In this document: positions 16,812-22,336 of the stretch, in pieces
Numbering within the stretch: position 1 is the stretch's first letter
How the letters are laid out: each line of letters starts with the position of its first letter
Origin: Lachnospiraceae bacterium
GTDB taxonomy: Bacteria; Bacillota; Clostridia; Lachnospirales; Lachnospiraceae
Direction of reading: 5' to 3'
NCBI GenBank assembly: GCA_016293925.1
Contig: JAEDCX010000036.1
Coordinates: forward strand, 1-22,336
Length of the DNA stretch: 22,336 nt
Notes under the pieces: model-generated
The model's database searches: none
The model's input: only the letters and a program-made list of their open reading frames with translations
What the model was told of the DNA's origin: nothing
Program-made: the position numbers and the translations under genes

Positions 16812-17447
16812 ATGTATAGAAGGTTCGTAAAGCGTATGCTGGATATACTGATATCATTAACAGGACTTATCCTATTGAGTCCTGTTATTCTTGTCCTTGC
16901 GATCCTGGTCAGAATCAAGCTCGGAAGCCCGGTGATCTTTCACCAGGCAAGACCGGGATATCGGGAGCGGATCTTTACCCTGTGCAAATTCCGGACGATG
17001 ACAGATGCGCGGGATGAAAGCGGAGAACTCCTTCCGGATTCGGAGCGTTTGACGAAGTTTGGTTCATTCTTACGCAAAACAAGTCTGGATGAACTGCCGG
17101 AGCTGTGGAATATTCTGAAGGGGGATATGAGTCTGGTGGGCCCCCGGCCTCTGCTGGTAAGCTATCTGCCCTACTACACGGAACGGGAACGACTGCGGCA
17201 TACGGTGCGACCGGGACTCACGGGACTTGCACAGGTCAGCGGTAGGAATTTTATCGAGTGGGATAAACGGCTGGAGAAGGATGCGGAGTATGTGGAGCAC
17301 CTGACTTTCCGAATGGATCTGAAAGTGCTTGGGAAAACTGTTAAGACTCTGTTTGTGCGGGAAAATGTGGCTGTGGATACAGATGCGGTGGAAGGCAATC
17401 TGGCAGAGATTCGTGCTGCCGCAGGGAAAGGTATGGATGAACAGTGA
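16812..17447 (+). CDS. Initiating phosphoglycosyl transferase, PglC-like
   Basis: A 211-residue monotopic phosphoglycosyl transferase (bacterial sugar transferase family). These enzymes move a phospho-sugar from a UDP-sugar to undecaprenyl phosphate, the committed step of lipid-linked glycan assembly. From the ATG at 16812, Ser23-Pro24 falls in the N-terminal re-entrant helix and the catalytic Asp93-Glu94 lies in KTSLDELPELWN, numbering that coincides with Campylobacter PglC. KFRTM at 59-63, GDMSLVGPRP at 104-113 and RPGLTGLAQVSGR at 133-145 are also present. The frame is open back to 16749, but TGGAGA just before 16812 and the PglC-like N-terminus support the later start. It lacks the membrane domain of WbaP-type enzymes. 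It lies one base after the dehydratase stop, so that dehydratase's pathway probably makes its substrate. Confidence 0.92.
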   Translation: MYRRFVKRMLDILISLTGLILLSPVILVLAILVRIKLGSPVIFHQARPGYRERIFTLCKFRTMTDARDESGELLPDSERLTKFGSFLRKTSLDELPELWNILKGDMSLVGPRPLLVSYLPYYTERERLRHTVRPGLTGLAQVSGRNFIEWDKRLEKDAEYVEHLTFRMDLKVLGKTVKTLFVRENVAVDTDAVEGNLAEIRAAAGKGMDEQ

Positions 17448-18484
17448 GTTTTAGAATACTGACCGGACAGCAGCGGGAGGAGTGGCACAGGGTGCTTACT
17501 CTTTTTCCGGAGGCTGATGTTTATTATACACCTGAATATGCGGATGCGTTTGAGCGGATCGGCGATGGGGAGGCTCTGTGCCTGTACTATGAGGATGCGG
17601 GGTTCCGGGCCATGAATGTGGTGATGAAGCGTCCGGTTCCCAATCCCAATGGGGTGGAGGAACTGCAGGGATATTATGATTATGTGACACCCTATGGCTA
17701 CGGGGGATTTCTGGTGAGTGACAGGGGGAATCAGACCGCCGTTTCGAGGCTTGCGGAGGCTTATGAGCAACATTGCAGGGAGAATCGTATTGTGGCGGAA
17801 TTCGTCCGGTTTCACCCTGTGCTGGAGAATGCCCATACTGTGGAGGATCTCTATCAGGTCATTGATCTGGGTCACACGGTGTGTCTGGATCTTGGCAGTC
17901 CGGAGATTATCTGGCAGAATATTACCAGCAAGAACCGGAATATGATACGAAAAGCAGAGAAAAACGGTGTGACGATCCACACCGGCTCTTCCCGGGAACT
18001 GTATGAGACATTCCGGGAGATCTATGATGACACCATGCGGAAAGTGGATGCGGCGGATTATTATTTTTTCCCGACGGAGTTCTATGACAGCATCAGAGAG
18101 CAGTTAACAGAGCATGCTCTGCTGTTCTATGCCATGAAGGAGGGTGAGATCATTGCAATGTCCATCATTCTGCATACAGAGGGAGCGATGCATTATCATC
18201 TGTCCGCATCCCGAAGAGAATACCAGACCTATGCGCCAACCAATCTGCTATTATATAAGGCTGCTTTGTGGGGATGCGAACAGGGTATGAGAACCTTTCA
18301 TCTTGGGGGCGGTCTGGGTAGCCGGGAGGATCATCTGTATCACTTCAAAAAAGAATTCAACCGCGGAGAGGATACCAGGTTCAGTATCGGCAAGCGGGTT
18401 TTCCTACAGGATGTGTATGACAGACTGTGCGAGGAAGTGAATGCGGATCCGGAAGCTTCTTTTTTCCCGCGGTACAGGGCGTAA
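17444..18484 (+). CDS. FemAB/GNAT-fold acyl- or aminoacyltransferase
   Basis: A 346-residue protein that begins with GTG in a GTGA overlap with the PglC-like gene. It looks like the FemAB/BioF2-like GNAT group: an N-terminal half (about 1-150) with aromatic-rich strands (YYDYVTPYGYGG at 77-88), and a C-terminal half (about 155-330) with SKNRNMIRKAEKNG at 162-175 and GGGLGSREDHLYHFKKEF at 288-305. Such proteins transfer aminoacyl groups from tRNA or acyl groups from CoA to amino groups of cell-wall precursors or sugars. No membrane segment or signal peptide is seen, so it acts in the cytoplasm. In Pgl-type clusters an acetyltransferase (PglD) sits at the matching position, so acylation of a 4-amino sugar is plausible but unproven. 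Confidence 0.78.
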   Translation: MSFRILTGQQREEWHRVLTLFPEADVYYTPEYADAFERIGDGEALCLYYEDAGFRAMNVVMKRPVPNPNGVEELQGYYDYVTPYGYGGFLVSDRGNQTAVSRLAEAYEQHCRENRIVAEFVRFHPVLENAHTVEDLYQVIDLGHTVCLDLGSPEIIWQNITSKNRNMIRKAEKNGVTIHTGSSRELYETFREIYDDTMRKVDAADYYFFPTEFYDSIREQLTEHALLFYAMKEGEIIAMSIILHTEGAMHYHLSASRREYQTYAPTNLLLYKAALWGCEQGMRTFHLGGGLGSREDHLYHFKKEFNRGEDTRFSIGKRVFLQDVYDRLCEEVNADPEASFFPRYRA

Positions 18485-18499
18485 CGGAACAGACGGGGC

Positions 18500-18527
18500 A
18501 GAATAATCGAGGAAGAATAATCGAGGC
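18500..18527 (+). repeat. 14-bp tandem duplication spanning a ribosome-site-like sequence
   Basis: AGAATAATCGAGG occurs twice in direct tandem (18500-18512 and 18514-18526) with a 14-bp period. It lies in the 48-bp gap between the FemAB-like gene and the GT4 gene. Each copy ends in GAGG. The second GAGG lies 6 nt before the ATG at 18533 and can act as its ribosome site. Confidence 0.8.
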
Positions 18528-18532
18528 AGGTT

Positions 18533-19654
18533 ATGAGCAAGTTACTGATTTTGGCCAATAATGACATCGGATTGTACAACTTCCGCAAGGAATTGCTGGA
18601 ACGTCTGATCGGTGAAGGCTTTGAACTGCATATTGCGCTTCCCTACGGGGAGTTTGTGGAGAACATGAAGGAGATGGGCTGTATCTTCCATCCCACCGAG
18701 TTCGACAGACGGGGTACGAACCCCTTCCAGGAACTGAAGATGGTGGGAATGTACAAACGCATCCTCAGGGAAGTAAAGCCGGACGTGGTATTATCCTATA
18801 CGATTAAGCCGAATATCTATGGCGGTATGGCGTGTGCGGCACTGAAAATTCCGTATATTGTGAATGTGACAGGGCTTGGAACTGCGCTGGGGGAGAGAGG
18901 AATACTCCAGCTTGTGACGATAAAACTGTATCGCAGGGCCATGCGGCGGGTGTGTAAGATATTATTCCAGAATGACGATAATGAGCAATTTTTCACAGAA
19001 CATAAGATTGCGGTGGGACGCCACGGCAGAATCCCCGGATCCGGGGTGAATCTGGAGCGATATCGGTATCTTCCCTATCCGACAGAGGGACCGGCAGAGT
19101 TCCTGTTTATCTCCCGGATTCTTCGGGAAAAGGGAATCGATGAGTACATGGAGATGGCAGAGCGGATTAAGGAAGCGTATCCGGATACCGTGTTCCGTAT
19201 CCTTGGGTTCTGCGAAGATGATTCCGACAAGCCGGATTCCTACAGAAAACGAATTGCGAGATTAGAGGAAAAGGGTATTCTGCATTTTGAAGGAATGCAG
19301 AAGGACATTACTCCATTCCTTATGAGGGCACAGTGCACCATACATCCGTCCTTTTATCCGGAGGGAATGAGTAATGTGTGTCTGGAGAGTGCCGCCAGCG
19401 GAAGACCGGTGATTACAACGTTGCATACCGGTTGCCGGGAAACGGTGGAGGACGGGGTCACAGGATTCCTGGTGGAGCCCGGGAATGCACAGGCGCTTAC
19501 GGAGGCGGTGAGAAGATTCCTTGCGATGCCGATGGAAGAACGGGCCAAGATGGGTCGGGAAGCCAGACGGAAGATGGAACGGGAGTTTGACAGACAGATT
19601 GTGGTTGACACATACAGGAAAGAGATCAATGCTGCGATGCAGACGGAGGAATAA
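18533..19654 (+). CDS. GT4 glycosyltransferase, PglA-like
   Basis: A 373-residue GT-B fold glycosyltransferase of family 4. The N-terminal Rossmann half begins SKLLILANNDIGLYNFRKEL and contains YTIKPNIYGG at 89-98 and NVTGLG at 111-116. The C-terminal nucleotide-binding half has ISRILREKGIDEY at 193-205 and the EX7E motif E277...E285 in YPEGMSNVCLES. The N-terminal pattern resembles Campylobacter PglA, which adds GalNAc to undecaprenyl-PP-diNAcBac. Its closeness to the PglC-like enzyme makes it the best candidate for the second sugar addition on the cytoplasmic face. The exact donor and acceptor cannot be read from sequence. Confidence 0.88.
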   Translation: MSKLLILANNDIGLYNFRKELLERLIGEGFELHIALPYGEFVENMKEMGCIFHPTEFDRRGTNPFQELKMVGMYKRILREVKPDVVLSYTIKPNIYGGMACAALKIPYIVNVTGLGTALGERGILQLVTIKLYRRAMRRVCKILFQNDDNEQFFTEHKIAVGRHGRIPGSGVNLERYRYLPYPTEGPAEFLFISRILREKGIDEYMEMAERIKEAYPDTVFRILGFCEDDSDKPDSYRKRIARLEEKGILHFEGMQKDITPFLMRAQCTIHPSFYPEGMSNVCLESAASGRPVITTLHTGCRETVEDGVTGFLVEPGNAQALTEAVRRFLAMPMEERAKMGREARRKMEREFDRQIVVDTYRKEINAAMQTEE

Positions 19655-19659
19655 CTGGG

Positions 19660-20976
19660 ATGAATCTATATGAAAAACTAATTGCTGGAGAAGAGAAATT
19701 ATCCCTGGTAGGTCTGGGATATGTCGGTATGCCGATTGCGGTTGCCTTTTCCAGGAAAATAAAGGTAATAGGATTTGATCTCAATGAACGGAAGATCGCC
19801 ATGTATCAGCAGGGGATCGATCCTACCCGCGAAGTTGGGGATGAGGGAATCCGGAACTGCAGCGTGGAGTTCACTGCGGATGAGAGCAGGCTGCGGGAGG
19901 CGAAGTTCCATATTGTGGCGGTTCCCACTCCGGTGAATCCGGATCATACGCCGGATCTGTCTCCCGTGGAGGGCGCCAGCAGAATTCTGGGGAGAAATCT
20001 GACGAAGGGCAGTATTGTGGTATTTGAATCCACGGTGTATCCCGGAGTGACGGAGGAGATCTGTGTGCCGATTCTGGAGAAGGAATCCGGGCTGAAATGC
20101 GGTGTGGACTTTAAGATCGGCTATTCTCCGGAGCGAATCAATCCGGGAGATAAGGTACATCGGTTGGAGACCATCACCAAGATTGTGTCCGGCATGGATG
20201 AGGAGACACTGGATATCGTTGCAAAGGTTTATGAACTGGTGGTAGAAGCAGGTGTTCACAGAGCCGAATCCATCAAGGTTGCCGAGGCTGCCAAGGTAAT
20301 TGAGAACAGCCAGAGGGACATCAACATTGCATTTATGAACGAATTATCCATTATTTTCAATAAGATGGGGATCGATACGAAAGCAGTTCTGGAGGCTGCC
20401 GGAACCAAGTGGAATTTCCTGCGGTTTTCTCCGGGACTGGTGGGCGGTCACTGCATCGGTGTGGATCCCTATTACCTGACGTACAAAGCAGAGGAACTGG
20501 GGTATCACTCCCAGATCATCCTGTCCGGCAGACGGATCAATGATGATATGGGCAAATATGTGGCAGAGTGTCTGGTGAAAAACCTGATCAAGGCAAACAT
20601 TCCGGTACAAGGTGCAAGAGTGGGTATTCTCGGCTTCACGTTCAAAGAGAATTGCCCGGATACCCGCAACTCCAAGATCATTGACATTGTCCGGGAACTG
20701 CGGGAGTACGGGATTGAACCTCTGATTACGGATCCCACTGCGGATAAGGCAGAGGCAGAGCGGGAATACGGAATTACATTCTCCGACAGGAAGGATCTGG
20801 TAATGCTGGATGCAGTCATTCTGGCTGTTGCCCATACAGAATATGAGGAACTGACGGAGGAAATGATCCGGGCGATGTACCATCCCGCCCATCAGATCAA
20901 AGTGTTCTCTGATATTAAGGGCATGAAAGACCGCAAGGAATACGAGTCCAAGGGATATTTGTATTGGAGATTGTAG
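19660..20976 (+). CDS. UDP-N-acetylhexosamine 6-dehydrogenase, TviB/WbpO type
   Basis: A 438-residue nucleotide-sugar dehydrogenase. These enzymes oxidise C6 of a UDP-HexNAc to the uronic acid using two NAD+. Visible features: VGLGYVG at 17-23, the glycine-rich NAD site, VAVPTPV at 86-92, FESTVYPGVTEE at 122-133, the EAAKVIENSQRDINIAF helix at 209-225 and the catalytic C265 in GGHCIGVDPYYL. GGHCIGVDPYYL with the following TYKAEELGYH matches the TviB/WbpO group, not UDP-glucose dehydrogenase. GGAGG lies 10 nt before the start and the gap to the previous gene is 5 bp. The truncated epimerase at the window end would be the expected partner (TviC/WbpP), giving UDP-GlcNAcA or UDP-GalNAcA for the GT4 enzymes. 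Confidence 0.9.
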   Translation: MNLYEKLIAGEEKLSLVGLGYVGMPIAVAFSRKIKVIGFDLNERKIAMYQQGIDPTREVGDEGIRNCSVEFTADESRLREAKFHIVAVPTPVNPDHTPDLSPVEGASRILGRNLTKGSIVVFESTVYPGVTEEICVPILEKESGLKCGVDFKIGYSPERINPGDKVHRLETITKIVSGMDEETLDIVAKVYELVVEAGVHRAESIKVAEAAKVIENSQRDINIAFMNELSIIFNKMGIDTKAVLEAAGTKWNFLRFSPGLVGGHCIGVDPYYLTYKAEELGYHSQIILSGRRINDDMGKYVAECLVKNLIKANIPVQGARVGILGFTFKENCPDTRNSKIIDIVRELREYGIEPLITDPTADKAEAEREYGITFSDRKDLVMLDAVILAVAHTEYEELTEEMIRAMYHPAHQIKVFSDIKGMKDRKEYESKGYLYWRL

Positions 20977-20996
20977 GAATCAAGTGAGTCCGACAG

Positions 20997-21011
20997 CATG
21001 CCCGGGGCATG
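20997..21011. repeat. Short perfect palindrome in the 144-bp intergenic gap
   Basis: CATGCCC-G-GGGCATG is a 15-nt perfect inverted repeat with a single central base. It starts 20 bp after the dehydrogenase stop. No T-run follows on either strand, so it is not a clear terminator. It could be a protein-binding site or a processing stem. Confidence 0.55.
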
Positions 21012-21051
21012 GACCGGATTGCCGGGAATCATAGTGCCGAAAGGCTTTCAT

Positions 21052-21081
21052 ACAGCACGCTGTCAGTTGGCAGGGTGCTGT
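21052..21081 (+). other. Stem-loop upstream of the second GT4 gene
   Basis: ACAGCAC (21052-21058) pairs with GTGCTGT (21075-21081). After a G/G mismatch, a further CTG/CAG pairs inside and closes an 8-nt loop. The hairpin ends about 40 bp before the ATG at 21121. It is followed by TGTGATAAATAAG, not a U-run, so an intrinsic terminator is unlikely. It may be an mRNA stabiliser, processing site or partial attenuator. Confidence 0.5.
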
Positions 21082-21120
21082 TGTGATAAATAAGAATGTG
21101 GGAAGGAATAGGAGACAGAC

Positions 21121-22224
21121 ATGAAGGATCAGAGAACAATTGCATTCTATCTGGGCAGTCTTGCCAAGGGCGGGGCAGAACGGGTTACCGTGAATCTGGC
21201 AGAATATTTCCTTGGCAGAGGGTACCGGGTGTATATCATCACCCCGAATCAGCGGGAAGAAGAATATGACATCTCACCGGAGATTACCAGGGTATTGTGT
21301 GATATTACAGGGGATGAGATCCACAAATCCAGGATACACAACCTGCGGGCAAGAATTCTCAAGCTACGCAGCATTTTCCGGGAGTGCGCTCCGGATGTGA
21401 TCGTATCCATGATCGGAAAAAATAATTTCATGGCCATTCAGGCGGCCAAACCTCTTGGAATTCCTGTGGCAGTTTCCGTGAGAAGTGCTCCGGAGAGAGA
21501 GTATAAGAGCAGAGCAATGAGAATCCTTGTGAATCCCATGTTCCGTAGGGCAGCAGGCGTTATCCTGCAAACAGCAGATGCCAGGGCTTTTTTCAAGAAA
21601 TCCGTTCAAAAGAGGGCTGTGATTCTCCCCAATTCCCTGAAACCGGATTTTGTGAAGCCCTTATACGAGGGGGAACGCCGGAAGAGAATTGTGACTGTGG
21701 GAAGACTGGATGATAATAAGAATCAGATTCTTCTGGTGGAAGCTTTTTGCAGAATTGCCGGGGAGTTCCCGGAATATGAACTGTACCTGTACGGAGATGG
21801 TCCTTCCAGAGCGAAATGGGAGGAGCGGGTAAATGCCGGGGAATATGCCTCCCGGATTCATTTTGAAGGGAACCGGAATCACATTGAGAACCTGATCGAC
21901 CGGGACAGAGTCTTCGTACTGCCATCGATTATGGAAGGTATGCCCAATGCATTGATGGAGGCCATGGCACTGGGGCTGACCCCGATCTCCACAGACTGCC
22001 CCTGCGGCGGGCCAAGAGAATTGTTGGGGGAGAATGAAAATGGTCTTCTGGTTCACTCAAGCGCTGACCCGGATGAACTTGCGGATGCGCTGCGCAGCGT
22101 ATTGGCGGATCCGGAATTGGCGGACAGACTTTCCTGCAAAGCCTACGAGCGGGCATGTGAATTCAGACCGGACAGGGTAAATGCAATGTGGGAGAAATAT
22201 CTTCTTTCGTTGATGAAAGCATAG
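21121..22224 (+). CDS. GT4 glycosyltransferase, PglH/PglJ-like
   Basis: A 367-residue family 4 GT-B glycosyltransferase. The N-terminal acceptor half starts IAFYLGSLAKGGAERV, with the GGAE loop at 17-20 common in PglH/PglJ-like HexNAc transferases. The donor half has VGRLDDNKNQ at 193-202, LYGDGPSR at 223-230 and the EX7E motif E272...E280 in MEGMPNALMEAM, followed by CPCGGPREL. AGGAG lies 6 nt before the start. It follows a 144-bp gap, the longest inside the operon. It probably adds a HexNAc or HexNAcA residue on the cytoplasmic face. Donor identity is inferred from the neighbouring dehydrogenase and epimerase, not from the sequence itself. Confidence 0.88.
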   Translation: MKDQRTIAFYLGSLAKGGAERVTVNLAEYFLGRGYRVYIITPNQREEEYDISPEITRVLCDITGDEIHKSRIHNLRARILKLRSIFRECAPDVIVSMIGKNNFMAIQAAKPLGIPVAVSVRSAPEREYKSRAMRILVNPMFRRAAGVILQTADARAFFKKSVQKRAVILPNSLKPDFVKPLYEGERRKRIVTVGRLDDNKNQILLVEAFCRIAGEFPEYELYLYGDGPSRAKWEERVNAGEYASRIHFEGNRNHIENLIDRDRVFVLPSIMEGMPNALMEAMALGLTPISTDCPCGGPRELLGENENGLLVHSSADPDELADALRSVLADPELADRLSCKAYERACEFRPDRVNAMWEKYLLSLMKA

Positions 22225-22238
22225 AAATGTGGTATGCT
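22210..22238 (+). promoter_or_regulatory. Possible internal promoter before the truncated epimerase gene
   Basis: TTGATG (22210-22215), a 17-bp spacer and an extended TGG-TATGCT -10 (22230-22238) overlap the end of the GT4 gene. The -10 sits in a small inverted repeat, TGGTAT-GCT-ATACCA (22230-22244). Each hexamer matches consensus at four of six bases, so this is tentative. Confidence 0.35.
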
Positions 22239-22270
22239 ATACCATATATGGAATGAAATGGAGATCAGTT

Positions 22271-22336
22271 ATGAGTTATAGAGAATTATCTTTTGACAAA
22301 AACAGCGTTTTTCTGGTAACGGGCGGTGCGGGCTTT
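22271..22336 (+). CDS. NAD-dependent sugar-nucleotide epimerase, N-terminal fragment cut by window end
   Basis: The first 22 codons are visible: MSYRELSFDKNSVFLVTGGAGF. The VTGGAGF stretch is the start of the GxxGxxG NAD-binding loop of extended SDR epimerases and dehydratases. GGAG lies 7 nt before the ATG. The short N-terminal extension before the Rossmann strand is like that of the WbpP/TviC group of UDP-HexNAc(A) 4-epimerases. Placement after a TviB/WbpO-type dehydrogenase makes that the best guess. A UDP-glucose 4-epimerase or UDP-glucuronate epimerase is equally compatible with this little sequence. Confidence 0.72.
   Translation, partial: MSYRELSFDKNSVFLVTGGAGF

Noticed and set aside
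21052..21090. Intrinsic terminator between the dehydrogenase and the second GT4 gene
   Set aside because: The stem-loop is followed by TGTGATAAATAAG instead of a T-run, and the stem has an internal mismatch. Read-through is more likely.
1..22336. CRISPR arrays, tRNA or rRNA genes, insertion sequences, prophage or toxin-antitoxin genes
   Set aside because: No spaced repeats, cloverleaf-like segments, transposase motifs or phage proteins were found by reading. The window is almost fully occupied by glycan genes.

Overview
The window reads as a surface-glycan (capsule, exopolysaccharide or cell-wall glycan) biosynthesis locus of a low-to-mid GC Firmicute, most likely in or near the Lachnospiraceae/Clostridia. 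The reasons are strong AGGAGG-type Shine-Dalgarno sites, Clostridia-style gene neighbours and protein sequence character, and no sign of plasmid, phage or transposase genes. The organism call is inference from sequence style only.

Layout. (1) 1-1200: a minus-strand gene for an unrecognised four-segment membrane protein, with its own sigma-A-type promoter and a hairpin/U-run terminator at the left edge. It marks the left border of the locus. (2) 1200-1304: divergent control region with a good plus-strand promoter and AGGAGG site. (3) 1305-5356: a CMP-pseudaminic-acid-type module, pseB-pseC-pseF-pseG. (4) 5353-7568: a membrane acyltransferase-3 protein and a WecE-type aminotransferase (dTDP-4-amino-4,6-dideoxygalactose). 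(5) 7565-14955: a membrane assembly block with a GT-C-like protein, a polyprenyl-phosphate GT2 (GtrB/ArnC type), a GT39/PMT-like protein and an O-antigen ligase/polymerase-like protein. The last two share an N-terminal extracytoplasmic module. (6) 14948-18484: a PglF/WbpM-type retaining UDP-GlcNAc 4,6-dehydratase, a PglC-type initiating phosphoglycosyl transferase, and a FemAB/GNAT-fold acyltransferase. (7) 18533-22336: a GT4 glycosyltransferase, a TviB/WbpO-type UDP-HexNAc 6-dehydrogenase, a second GT4, and the start of an NAD-dependent epimerase (TviC/WbpP-like by context) cut by the window end.

All fifteen complete plus-strand genes and the truncated sixteenth are co-directional. From 1305 to 18484 they are separated by at most 32 bp, and most overlap by 4-14 nt, so translational coupling in one long operon is likely. 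The only larger internal gaps are 48, 144 and 46 bp, near the right end.

How the parts may work together (inference): the retaining dehydratase, an aminotransferase and the FemAB-like acyltransferase would supply an acylated amino-deoxy sugar nucleotide. The PglC-like enzyme would load it onto undecaprenyl phosphate. The GT4 enzymes would extend it with HexNAc or HexNAcA units from the TviB/TviC-like pair. The GT2/GT-C set would add sugars from polyprenyl-phosphate donors on the outer face, and the ligase/polymerase would finish the glycan. The Pse module should end in CMP-Pse, but no PseH, PseI, obvious Pse transferase or Wzx flippase is visible here. The locus is therefore either incomplete at the right edge or uses unusual substitutes.
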